Source: Candidula unifasciata
Lineage: Eukaryota > Mollusca > Gastropoda > Stylommatophora > Geomitridae
Reading direction: 5' to 3'
DNA length: 64,000 nt
NCBI GenBank assembly: GCA_905116865.2
Contig: CAJHNH020000495.1
Location: 186,001 to 250,000, forward strand
The notes under the pieces were generated by a model. That model worked only from the letters and a program-made list of their open reading frames with translations, did not search any database and was not told the origin of the DNA. Positions within the stretch are counted from its first letter, which is position 1; each line of letters begins with the position of its first letter. Shown here in pieces: positions 45,786 to 57,658 of the stretch. The position numbers and the translations under genes were made by a program.

Positions 45786-45886
45786 ATACCACTACTACTA
45801 TTACTACTGCTACTACTACTGCTACTACCACTACTACTATACTACTACTGCTGCTGCTGCACTAACTACTACTACTACCACTACCA

Positions 45887-45918
<32 letters not shown>

Positions 45919-45964
45919 ACTACTACTATTACTGCTACTTCTGCTACTACTACTACTACTACCA

Positions 45965-45996
<32 letters not shown>

Positions 45997-46027
45997 ACTA
46001 CTGCTACTATTACTGCTACTACTGCTG

Positions 46028-46077
<50 letters not shown>

Positions 46078-46087
46078 GCTGCTGCTG

Positions 46088-46124
<37 letters not shown>

Positions 46125-46383
46125 AGCTGCTGCTGCTGCTACTAATACTACTACTTCTGCTGCTACTACTACTTCTGCTGCTACTACTACTACTACAGCT
46201 GCTGCTGCTGCTACTAATACTACTACTTCTGCTGCTACTACTACTTCTGCTGCTACTACTACTGCCACAATTACTAATACTGATACTACTACTACTACTA
46301 ATATTGCCACTACTACTACTATTACTACTACTACCACCACTATTACTACTACTACCACCACTAGTACTACTACTACCACCACC

Positions 46384-46460
<77 letters not shown>

Positions 46461-46622
46461 CACCACCACTACTACTACTACTACTGCTACTACTACCACT
46501 AATACTACTACCACTACTACTACCACTACCACTACTACTACTACTACTACTACAGCTGCTGATGCTGCTACTAATACTACTACTACTGCTGCTACTACTA
46601 CTGCCACAATTACTAATACTGA

Positions 46623-46691
<69 letters not shown>

Positions 46692-46747
46692 CACTACTAC
46701 TACTACTACTACTACCACTACTACTACCACTACTACTACTACCGCGG
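45690..46747. repeat. (TAC)n-type trinucleotide array, about 1.05 kb
   Basis: ACT/TAC triplets with TGC, CAC and AAT substitutions. It produces artefactual poly-Val/Ser/Leu frames of up to about 300 codons. It ends some 8 bases from the donor of exon 46756-46868. Confidence 0.97.
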
Positions 46748-46755
46748 TTATTTAC

Positions 46756-46868
46756 CTGTAGACGGACAAAACTGTCCGCTGAAAGAATCAAAGCGACAGC
46801 AGGTGGGACTAAACAGCCATGAGAAGTAATCATCCAGCCAAGAAGACACCGGTTCAGCGATGTAAGTT
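46756..46868 (-). CDS. NPC1: NPC1 exon (SSWLDDYFSW segment)
   Basis: The acceptor gtattgcacacag is above 46868; the donor TCTACAG|gtaaat is below 46756. The first base A completes Ile with the AT ending the upstream exon, and it ends in phase 1. Reads TYIAEPVSSWLDDYFSWLFS, PTCCRFDSFSGQFCPST. The P-x-S-S-W-x-D-D-Y-F-x-W block followed by a Cys-Cys pair is a clear NPC1 luminal-domain signature. The exon has tandem arrays within 10 bases on both sides. Confidence 0.95.
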
Positions 46869-46871
46869 CTG

Positions 46872-47071
46872 TGTGCAATACATACAGACATCATTGTGTA
46901 CAAGGTATACAGACATCATTGTGTACAAGGTATACAGACATCATTGTGTACAAGGTATACAGACATCATTGTGTACAAGGTATACAGACATCATTGTGTA
47001 CAAGGTATACAGACATCATTGTGTACAATACATACAGACATCATTGTGTACAAGGTATACAGCCAAGAAGC
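46872..47071. repeat. 25-bp minisatellite, left block, 8 copies
   Basis: Unit ACAGACATCATTGTGTACAA then GGTAT, with a GTGTGCAATACAT variant in the first unit. It abuts the acceptor of exon 46756-46868. Same unit and orientation as 50118-55955, so the two were once one array. Confidence 0.95.
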
Positions 47072-47573
47072 TGAGCGGCGTTTGTGTTGTCAACCCTAGA
47101 TGTTAAAGCTGGTGCAAACCAAGGTACATTTCAAGTGTACGTATTGGCTCATTTCAAGTGGGTGCTCGTCCGAAGGAAATTCGAAACCACGCGGACCTCA
47201 ATCATATGAAAACAATTTTTCTTGCAAGGTAAGATAAACATGCGGAAAACAGTGTACAATACAACGTTTTTACCCGAGCAGGGCCTATAATTAACACAGC
47301 AAGCGCCGACAGGTAAGCTGCCGACCAATGAAAACCGGTGTGTCATCTACGCCCTGCCACACCCCAGATCACTCAGTTTTGTGAATTCAGGAAGTTTCAT
47401 GGTCACCAGAGTTATACATCGTAAATATTATAAATCAAGTTTGTGAATTAAATCAGATTTGTGACGATTATTGTTTCGCGGAAACTAGCGGACTATGAAC
47501 TAATTTTATTTACAGTTACTATCAGTTTTCTTACTAAGGTGACATTTTGTGCATCGATTGTGCGTTTATCAGA

Positions 47574-48302
47574 ATGGCATCTAAAAGGTTGGTAAAAAGT
47601 AAGAACACTTTGTCGCAAGTATCTTCAGCGACAACAATGAAAGATACATCGACAAGTAACCAGAAGATCAAGATGTGCATTTTTTGTAAGTACCAGCACA
47701 GTTCTTCGACTATCTGCGACAGAGATCCTAAATATTCAAGTTATATTGAAGACTTGGTCAATAAAAAGTGGCAAAATAAACAAAAGAATAACCTTAAAAA
47801 ATGCCACTTCTGTAAGGCATTCGGACATATTGTAAAACACTGTGTTGGGAAACAGATGTTAAAAGACAAGAAAAGATCCTTGTTTGCAAAAACTAATTCA
47901 GTTAGAATGGATTCAGAAGGTATTCCTACTCTAGATTGTTCACTGTGCTACTGGAGAAAAAATCAAGGAAAAGTTACAGCTCCACATATCATGTTTATAG
48001 GAAAAAGCCAATTGAAATGTCCAGGAACTAAAAAAATTAAGAACGAAATCGTAATTGCAGAATTAGAATCCAGCAAGAGTAGTAATACAAGCAAGAAAGT
48101 TGAAACGAAAAAGACAGCAGCCACTGAAACAGAGAAAAAGTCAATCTCAGAAACAATGAAAATTAATCAAGCAAATGATATCACTATTCCAACAATGACA
48201 TCAGTCGAGACAAAAGCAACTCAGTGTATGAAAAAGACAGATTGTGAAATAATAGATAGGCAAACTGTGGATAAAGAATTTTCATTCTTAGAGGATATAT
48301 AA
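47574..48302 (+). CDS. Gag-like protein with CCHC zinc knuckles
   Basis: Open for 251 codons from 47547; the Met at 47574 (MASKRL) is the likelier start, giving 242. Counting from 47547, a C-x2-C-x3-H-x5-C motif occupies about 44-57 (CIFCKYQHSSSTIC). A classical C-x2-C-x4-H-x4-C knuckle occupies 86-99 (CHFCKAFGHIVKHC). A further Cys pair follows (CSLCYW ... KCPG). The remainder is Lys/Glu/Thr-rich and disordered. CCHC knuckles of this spacing bind nucleic acid in retroelement Gag proteins. I do not recognise the family; a host zinc-knuckle gene is possible but less likely given the context. Confidence 0.55.
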   Translation: MASKRLVKSKNTLSQVSSATTMKDTSTSNQKIKMCIFCKYQHSSSTICDRDPKYSSYIEDLVNKKWQNKQKNNLKKCHFCKAFGHIVKHCVGKQMLKDKKRSLFAKTNSVRMDSEGIPTLDCSLCYWRKNQGKVTAPHIMFIGKSQLKCPGTKKIKNEIVIAELESSKSSNTSKKVETKKTAATETEKKSISETMKINQANDITIPTMTSVETKATQCMKKTDCEIIDRQTVDKEFSFLEDI

Positions 48303-48430
48303 ATATATAGATTATGATCAATTCCACAGAGCAACAAGTCAGAAATATTGGGAAAAGTCAACTAAATGTTTGATAAACAAAAAACCAGCACAAATGCAAT
48401 TAAATAGAAAATCAAATATCATTTTGGTAC

Positions 48431-48685
48431 GTGAAATTTTTTTTAGAAAAATCAGATTATAGCGGAGAAATGGTTTACTGTATAAACAGAGAAGATTTTT
48501 TTATGCGATTTTGGACAGCTTATATTTATTTGAAGTCGCCCTATATATCAAGACCATTGAAAGTAGTGGTAACGGACAACATCAGAACAGATGTGATTCT
48601 GGGATACAAAGACTTCAACATTAGAGACTGTTCTGATGAAGACATACGAGTCTGGGAACAAAGTCATCTCCATCAACAAAAATAA
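48431..48685 (+). pseudogene. Possible retroelement protease remnant
   Basis: A short frame with VVVTDNIRTDVILGYKDF, resembling the segment around the second conserved motif (ILG-x-D) of retroelement aspartic proteases. No D-S/T-G active site is seen, and a T8 run at 48437 may mark a frameshift. Weak evidence on its own; strengthened only by the preceding zinc-knuckle frame. Confidence 0.35.
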
Positions 48686-49954
48686 CAGCTGAAATAAGGA
48701 AAATTACCATCAACTGAAGTACCATCTATGTTTATGAACTATATCGCCATTTACCAGCTTAAAACTACAGTCCATCATCATGAAGTTCAAGATTATTATC
48801 AGTCAGGAAGCTACATAGAACCACCTTCAACCAAACCAAGAGTGAACCTGAACAATTATCAAGAATTGACATTTTACCATTCTTCACCTCAAGATTATTA
48901 TATTTCAACCAAATTCAGAAATCACCAACCAGTACTGTACAGGGAATGAACAGAAACATATCAGCCACTGAATTATTCAAACCTAAAAATCACCATCAAG
49001 GAACATGAAATTGTTTTTTCTCCAGATACCTCAAAATCGACCATTGAAACATTTCAAAATCATCAAATTTACGCGACACTTCAAGAGCATCTATACAATA
49101 TCAAGATCGCCGAGTACTAAACGTATCATAAAATAAAGAATGCGAGAATAATGAAGCATTCCTACAGTTTAAGCACAATCAACAGCCACAAAAATGTCAG
49201 TATTACATCGTGTGTACACAAATATTAATTGTGAAAGTTAATCAAGTTAATTATATAGTGTTTGTGTAAATTTGAAATTAATGAAGTGTTAGATTTTCGT
49301 CCTTCTTAGGACGTTATTTTTTGTTGTTTGAAGCCCCACTCTGGCTTTTGCCAGGGGCCGCAATATAGGCAGGTCATCATTATGGCCAAATGTCTGAACG
49401 CGGTTTCTGGGACCTCTCCACGGTGATCCTCATCCGCATGGTGGCACTTTGTGTCATCGGGTGTTTATCGCTTGTGTGATGTCCTGGTGGGGTAAAAAAT
49501 CCAATCCAAATTAATGAAGTATTTTAAAAAAAGTGTATAAACACTTGATTTCATTTATAAAAAGCAGCCATATACTGTGTGTATTGAACACCTTCCGTTT
49601 AATCCCATTACTAATTATTTTAAAGGTGGCATATCGGTGTATGCAGTCACTGAACACTGTTAATAGTATTGTTTCAACTTATAAAATTATAATATTTTTA
49701 GTCAGTATATTTGCAAGATTACCAGCTATCCTACCAAGAGAGGCCCAGAGCAGAACAGATTGTCAAGAGAACCAGGGAATGAGAACCTTAAAAGCAATCG
49801 CCAGAGTATAGGCATGACACACACAGCCTGCAGGGATGGATCAAGATCAAGGATAGTTATTGGAATGAATGGGAATGAAAGAGAATAAAACAGGTATGAA
49901 TGATGAATGAAAGATTTGTGGGTAGTATTTTAATAGTGTGCATGCATTTAACTT

Positions 49955-50050
49955 AGGTTAGTAGTTCATTAGGAATAGTTTAGTATTCATGTAATGACAG
50001 AGTTAGTAGTTCATTAGGAATAGTTTAGTATTCATGTAATAAGAGTTAAT
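49955..50050. repeat. Two tandem copies, about 45 bp
   Basis: AGTAGTTCATTAGGAATAGT then TTAGTATTCATGTAAT appears twice, near the right end of the insertion. Confidence 0.85.
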
Positions 50051-50117
50051 AGTTCAAAAGTTAAAAAAAAAAAAAAAATTTTTCTCCAGGAACAGCACAC
50101 CAGAATTAAATCAAGAT

Positions 50118-53100
50118 TTGTGTACAATACATACAGACATCACTGTGTGCAATACATACAGACATCACTGTGTGCAATACATACAGACATCACTGTGTGC
50201 AATACATACAGACATCACTGTGTAGAAGGTATACAGACATCACTGTGTAGAAGGTATACAGACATCACTGTGTAGAAGGTATACAGACATCATTGTGTAC
50301 AAGGTATACAGACATCATTGTGTACAAGGTATACAGACATCATTGTGTACAAGGTATACAGACATCATTGTGTACAAGGTATACAGACATCATTGTGTAC
50401 AAGGTATACAGACATCATTGTGTACAAGGTATACAGACATCATTGTGTACAAGGTATACAGACATCATTGTGTACAAGGTATACAGACATCATTGTGTAG
50501 AAGGTATACAGACATCACTGTGTAGAAGGTATACAGACATCACTGTGTAGAAGGTATACAGACATCACTGTGTAGAAGGTATACAGACATCACTGTGTAG
50601 AAGGTATACAGACATCACTGTGTAGAAGGTATACAGACATCACTGTGTAGAAGGTATACAGACATCACTGTGTAAAAGGTATACAGACATCACTGTGTAA
50701 AAGGTATACAGACATCACTGTGTAGAAGGTATACAGACATCACTGTGTAGAAGGTATACAGACATCACTGTGTAGAAGGTATACAGACATCACTGTGTAG
50801 AAGGTATACAGACATCACTGTGTAGAAGGTATACAGACATCACTGTGTAGAAGGTATACAGACATCACTGTGTAGAAGGTATACAGACATCACTGTGTAG
50901 AAGGTATACAGACATCACTGTGTAGAAGGTATACAGACATCACTGTGTAGAAGGTATACAGACATCACTGTGTAGAAGGTATACAGACATCACTGTGTAA
51001 AAGGTATACAGACATCACTGTGTAGAAGGTATACAGACATCACTGTGTAGAATGTATACAGACATCACTGTGTAGAAGGTATACAGACATCACTGTGTAG
51101 AAGGTATACAGACATCACTGTGTAGAAGGTATACAGACATCACTGTGTAGAAGGTATACAGACATCACTGTGTAGAAGGTATACAGACATCACTGTGTAG
51201 AAGGTATACAGACATCACTGTGTAGAAGGTATACAGACATCACTGTGTAGAAGGTATACAGACATCACTGTGTAGAAGGTATACAGACATCACTGTGTAG
51301 AAGGTATACAGACATCACTGTGTAGAAGGTATACAGACATCACTGTGTAGAAGGTATACAGACATCACTGTGTAGAAGGTATACAGACATCACTGTGTAG
51401 AAGGTATACAGACATCACTGTGTATAAGGTATACAGACATCACTGTGTTTAAGGTATACAGACATCACTGTGTTTAAGCTATACCGACATCACTGTGTTT
51501 AAGGTATAAAGACATCACTGTGTTTTAGGTATACCGACATCACTGTGTTTAAGGTATACCGACATCACTGTGTTTAAGGTATACCGACATCACTGTGTTT
51601 AAGGTATACAGACATCACTGTGTTTAAGGTATACAGACATCACTGTGTTTAAGGTATACAGACATCACTGTGTATAGGGTATACAGACATCACTGTGTAT
51701 AGGGTATACAGACATCACTGTGTATAGGGTATACAGACATCACTGTGTATAGGGTATACAGACATCACTGTGTATAGGGTATACAGACTCACTGTGTTTA
51801 AGGTATACAGACATCACTGTGTTTAAGGTATACAGACATCACTGTGTTTAAGGTATACAGACATCACTGTGTTTAAGGTATACAGACATCACTGTGTACA
51901 AGGTATACCGACATCACTGTGTACAAGGTATACAGACATCACTGTGTACAAGGTATACAGACATCACTGTGTTTAAGGTATACAGACATCACTGTGTTTA
52001 AGGTATACAGACATCACTGTGTTTAAGGTATACAGACATCACTGTGTTTAAGGTATACAGACATCACTGTGTACAAGGTATACAGACATCACTGTGTACA
52101 AGGTATACAGACATCACTGTGTAGAAGGTATACAGACATCACTGTGTAGAAGGTATACAGACATCACTGTGTAGAAGGTATACAGACATCACTGTGTAGA
52201 AGGTATACAGACATCACTGTGTAAAAGGTATACAGACATCACTGTGTAAAAGGTATACAGACATCACTGTGTAGAAGGTATACAGACATCACTGTGTAGA
52301 ATGTATACAGACATCACTGTGTAGAAAGGTATACAGACATCACTGTGTAGAAGGTATACAGACATCACTGTGTAGAAGGTATACAGACATCACTGTGTAG
52401 AAGGTATACAGACATCACTGTGTAGAAGGTATACAGACATCACTGTGTAGAAGGTATACAGACATCACTGTGTAGAAGGTATACAGACATCACTGTGTAG
52501 AAGGTATACAGACATCACTGTGTAGAAGGTATACAGACATCACTGTGTAGAAGGTATACAGACATCACTGTGTAGAAGGTATACAGACATCACTGTGTAG
52601 AAGGTATACAGACATCACTGTGTATAAGGTATACAGACATCACTGTGTTTAAGGTATACAGACATCACTGTGTTTAAGGTATACAGACATCACTGTGTTT
52701 AAGCTATACCGACATCACTGTGTTTAAGGTATACCGACATCACTGTGTTTAAGGTATACCGACATCACTGTGTTTTAGGTATACCGACATCACTGTGTTT
52801 AAGGTATACCGACATCACCGTGTTTAAGGTATACAGACATCACTGTGTTTAAGGTATACAGACATCACTGTGTTTAAGGTATACAGACATCACTGTGTAT
52901 AGGGTATACAGACATCACTGTGTATAGGGTATACAGACATCACTGTGTATAGGGTATACAGACATCACTGTGTATAGGGTATACAGACATCACTGTGTAT
53001 AGGGTATACAGACATCACTGTGTATAAGGTATACAGACATCACTGTGTACAAGAGATACAGACATCACTGTGTACAAGAGATACAGACATCACTGTGTAC

Positions 53101-55955
53101 AAGAGATACAGACATCACTGTGTATAAGGTATACAGACATCACTGTGTATAAGGTATACAGACATCACTGTGTATAAGGTATACAGACATCATTGTGGTT
53201 AAGGTATACAGACATCATTGTGGTTAAGGTATACAGACATCACTGTGTATAAGGTATACAGACATCACTGTGTATAAGGTATACAGACATCACTGTGTAT
53301 AAGGTATACAGACATCATTGTGTTTAAGGTATACAGACATCACTGTGTTTAAGGTATACAGACATCACTGTGTTTAAGGTATACAGACATCACTGTGTTT
53401 AAGGTATACAGACATCACTGTGTTTAAGGTATACAGACATCACTGTGTTTAAGGTATACAGACATCACTGTGTTTAAGGTATACAGACATCACTGTGTTT
53501 AAGGTATACAGACATCACTGTGTACAAGATATACAGACATCACTGTGTACAAGGTATACCGACATCACTGTGTACAAGGTATACAGACATCACTGTGTTT
53601 AAGGTATACAGACATCACTGTGTTTAAGGTATACAGACATCACTGTGTTTAAGGTATACAGACATCACTGTGTTTAAGGTATACAGACATCACTGTGTAC
53701 AAGGTATACAGACATCACTGTGTACAAGGTATACAGACATCACTGTGTACAAGGTATACAGACATCACTGTGTTTAAGGTATACAGATATCACTGTGTAT
53801 AAGGTATACAGATATCACTGTGTATAAGGTATACAGACATCATTGTGTATAAGGTATACAGACATCACTGTGTATAAGGTATACAGACATCACTGTGTAT
53901 AAGGTATACAGACATCACTGTGTATAAGGTATACAGACATCACTGTGTATAAAGTATACAGACATCACTGTGTATAAAGTATACAGACATCACTGTGTAT
54001 AAAGTAAACAGACATCACTGTGTATAAGGTATACAGACATCACTGTGTATAAGGTATACAGACATCACTGTGTTTAAGGTATACCGACATCACTGTGTAT
54101 AAGGTATACCAACATCACTGTGTTTAAGGTATACAGACATCACTGTGTTTAAGGTATACAGACATCACTGTGTTTAAGGTATACAGACATCACTGTGTTT
54201 AAGGTATACAGACATCACTGTGTTTAAGGTATACAGACCTCACTGTGTTTAAGGTATACAGACATCACTGTGTTTAAGGTATACATACATCACTGTGTTT
54301 AAGGTATACATACATCACTGTGTTTAAGGTATACAGACATCACTGTGTATAAGGTATACAGACATCACTGTGTATAAGGTATACAGACATCATTGTGTAT
54401 AAGGTATACAGACATCATTGTGTAGAAGGTATACAGACATCATTGTGTATAAGGTATACAGACATCATTGTTGTTAAGGTACACAGACATCATTGTTGTT
54501 AAGGTACACAGACATAATTGTGTATAAGGTACACAGACATAATTGTGTACAAGGTACACAGACATCACTGTGTATAAGGTACACAGACGTCACTGTGTAT
54601 AAGGTATACAGACATCACTGTGTACAAGATATAGACACCACTGTGTACAAGAGATACTGACATCACCGTGTATAAGGGATACAGACATCACTGTGTACAA
54701 GAGATACAGACATCACTGTGTACAAGAGATACAGACATCACAGTGTACAAGAGATACAGACATCACGGTTTAAAAGGAATACAGACATCCCTGTGTATAA
54801 GAGATACAGACATCACTGTGTACAAGGGATACAGACATTATTGTTGAAAAGAGACTCATATATCACCGTGCACAAGAGATACAGATATCACTTTTTAAAA
54901 GGATACAGACATCCCTGTGTACAAGAGATACAGACATCACTGTGTACAAGGGATACAGACATTATTGTGTATAAAGAGACTCAGATATCATTGTGTATAA
55001 GGTATACAGACATCACTGTTTATAAGGTATACAGACATCACTGTGTACAAGGTATACAGACATCACTGTGTTAAGGTATACAGACATCATTGTGTTAAGG
55101 TATACATACATCACCGTGCACAAGAGATACAGATATCACTTTTTAAAAGGATACAGACATCCCTGTGTATAAGAGATACAGACATCACTGTTTGAAAGGA
55201 ATACAGACATCCCTGTGTACAAGGCATACAGGCATCATTGTGTACAAGGCATACAGACATTACTGTGTACAAGGTATACAGACATTACTGTGTACAAGGT
55301 ATACATACATTATTGTGTACACGGGATGCAGACATTACTGTGTACAAGGAATACAGACATTACTGTTGACAAGAGACACATATATCACCGTGTACAAGAG
55401 ATACAGATATCACTGTGTACAAAGGAGACAGAAATCACTGTGTACAAAGGATACAGAAATCACCATGTACAAGGGATACAGAGATCACTGTGTACAAGGG
55501 ATACAGACATCACTGTGTACAAGGGATAGAGACATCATGATGTACAAGGGATACAGAGATCACTATGTATAAGGGATACAGATATCACTGTGTACACGGG
55601 ATACAGACATCACTGCATACAAGGGATACAGAAATCACTGTGTACAAGGGATACAGACATCACTGTGTACAAGGGATTCAGACATCACTGTGGACAAGGT
55701 ATACAAGACATCATTGTGTCAAAGGTATACAGACATCACTTGTACAAGGTATACAGACATCACTGAGTACAAGAGATACAGACATCACTGTGTACAAGAG
55801 ATACAGACATCACTGTGTACAAGAGAACCAGACATCACTGTGTACAAGAGAACCAGACATCACTGTGTACAAGAGATACAGACATCACTGTGTATAAGGT
55901 ATACAGACATCACTGTGTACAAGGTATACAGACATCATTGTGTATAAGGTATACA
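50118..55955. repeat. 25-bp minisatellite, main block, about 5.8 kb (about 233 copies)
   Basis: Unit ACAGACATCACTGTGTAGAA then GGTAT. Variants at the TAGAA position (TACAA, TTTAA, TATAG, TATAA, TAAAA) occur in runs, and a run order recurs at a spacing of about 1.23 kb. Units decay after about 54600 (GAGATACAG forms). No gene lies within it; many short open frames are repeat artefacts. Confidence 0.97.
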
Positions 55956-55984
55956 GCAACTAACCTAACACCTAAACATGACGT

Positions 55985-57420
55985 TACATGTTCTACCTAC
56001 ATGATGGGGTTGTTTCCCCTCAGATGTTTTATATTATACCTACATGATGGAATTGTTTCCCCTTAGATGTTACGTGTTCGGCCTACATGACGGGGTTGTT
56101 TCCCCTCAGATTTCACCTGTTTTACCTACATGATGGGGTTGTTTCCCCTCAGATGTCACATGTTTTACAATCTGCACAGTTTACATGACGGGGTTGTTTC
56201 CCCTCAGATTTCACCTGTTTTACCTACATGATGGGGTTGTTTCCCCTCAGATGTCACATGTTTTACAATCTGCACAGTTTACATGACGGGGTTGTTTCCC
56301 CTCAGATTTCACCTGTTTTACCTACATGATGGGGTTGTTTCCCCTCAGATGTCGCATGTTTTACAATCTGCACAGTTTACATGACGGGGTAGTTTCCCCT
56401 CAAATTTCACCTGTTTTACCTACATGATGGGGTTGTTTCCTCTCAGATGTCACATGTTCTACCTACTTGCTAAGGTCGTAAAAGTCCCCCCCCCCCCAAT
56501 CCATTTTCCCCGACGAAACTTTTTCTAATTACATGCTGGGGTCCCAACACCCTCCTCCTCTACCCGATGACAGGCGTTCTACCCACATGCTAGGGTTGTC
56601 TCCCCTCAGATGTTACATGTTCTACCTACATGCTGGGGTTGTCTCCCCTCAGATGTTACATGTTCTACCTACATGCTGGGGTTGTCTCCCCTCAGATGGT
56701 ACATGTTCTACCTACATGCTGGGGTTGTCTCCCCTCAGATGTCACATGTTTTACCTACATGCTGGGGGTTGTCTCCCCTCAGATGTCACATGTTCTACCT
56801 ACATACTGGGGTTGTCTCCCCTCAGATGTCACATGTTTTACCTACATGCTGGGGTTGTCTCCTTTCAGATGGAACATGTTTTACCTACATGCTTTGGTTG
56901 TCTCCCCTCAGATGTTACATGTTCTACCTACATGCTGGGGTTGTCTCCCCTCAGATGGTACATGTTTTACCTACATGCTGGGGGTTGTCTCCCCTCAGAT
57001 GTCACATGTTTTACCTACATTCTAGGGTCGTCTCCCCTCAGATGTCACATGTTTTACCTACATGCTGGGGGGTTGTCTCCTTTCAGATGGAACATGTTTT
57101 ACCTACATGCTTTGGTTGTCTTCCCTCAGATGTTACATGTTCTACCTACATGCTGGGGTTGTCTCCATTCAGATGTCACATGTTCTACCTACTTGCTGGG
57201 GTTGTCTCCCCTCAGATGGTACATGTTCCACCTACATGCTGGGGTTGTCTCCCCTCAGATGTCACATGTTTTACCTACATTCTAGGGTTGTCTCCCCTCA
57301 GATGTTACATGTTCTACCTACATGCTGGGGTTGTCTCCCCTCAGATGTCACATGTTCTACCTACATGCTGGGGGTTGTCTCCCCTCAGATGTCACATGTT
57401 CTACACATGCTAAGGTCGCA
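55985..57420. repeat. Minisatellite, 43-bp unit, carries NPC1 exon donor
   Basis: About 33 units of CATGTTCTACCTACATGCTG then GGGTTGTCTCCCCTCAGATG. On the minus strand each later unit reads CCCCAGCATGTAGGTAGAAC. The authentic donor of exon 57471-57658 reads CACCCAGCAT|GTAGGTAGAACAT, so the array repeats the exon end and splice donor. An outer subfamily (55985-56460) has ACATGATGGGGTTGTTTCCC. Interrupted by C-rich unique sequence at 56461-56580. Confidence 0.93.
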
Positions 57421-57470
57421 ACCGCATCCCCCCCCCCTTTTTCCGCCACGACGAAATATGTTCTACCTAC

Positions 57471-57658
57471 ATGCTGGGTGCCTGGGCTGCTTCATTGATC
57501 TGCTGAACCAGCGAGTCCTGGGGGCAGCCACTGATACCACAGATATCGTTCTGACCCACGAGACTGGAGTAATCATGTCCCTCCTCCACAACAAAGTACA
57601 CGGGAGTCTCCAACCTCAGATATCGGTCACATGTTCTTAAGTACATGCTGGGGGAGTC
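57471..57658 (-). CDS. NPC1: NPC1 exon (PVYFVVEEGHDY segment), repeat-bracketed
   Basis: The donor CAGCAT|gtaggt is below 57471. The nearest acceptor is ctgttgcag above 57658. From there it reads 62 codons in phase 0 and ends in phase 2, as both neighbours require. Conserved core: YLRLETPVYFVVEEGHDYSS, LVGQNDICGISGCPQDSLVQ, QINEAAQAPS, matching the NPC1 luminal domain. Its first residues from this acceptor (DSPSMYLRTCDR) do not fit the family, whereas copies in the adjoining array (DSYVLDYFKNLTEYL) do. A start at 57820, on an upstream array acceptor, also stays open into this exon, adding 54 codons. The 5' boundary is therefore uncertain, and local misassembly is possible. Confidence 0.88.

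Larger units (their letters stand above)
47075..50115 (+). mobile_element. Insertion of about 3 kb splitting the 25-bp array
   Basis: Identical 25-bp units lie on both sides and none inside. The insert carries a Gag-like zinc-knuckle frame (47574-48302), a short frame with a retroprotease-like phrase (48431-48685), an A-rich 3' part and an A16 run near 50066-50081. No long terminal repeats were recognised. This fits a retroelement or its defective derivative on the plus strand. Exact ends are uncertain by some tens of bases. Confidence 0.6.

Noticed and set aside
45837..46878. Long poly-Val, poly-Ser and poly-Leu frames
   Set aside because: Translation of a trinucleotide array in an NPC1 intron. 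Only 46756-46868 within the span is coding, on the minus strand in a different frame from these.
49317..49500. TTTGAAGCCCC shared with about 27001
   Set aside because: Only about a dozen bases match; too short to call a repeat family.
50118..55955. Possible CRISPR array because of a short regular unit
   Set aside because: There are no unique spacers between conserved repeats, the whole unit is repeated, and the context is an animal intron.
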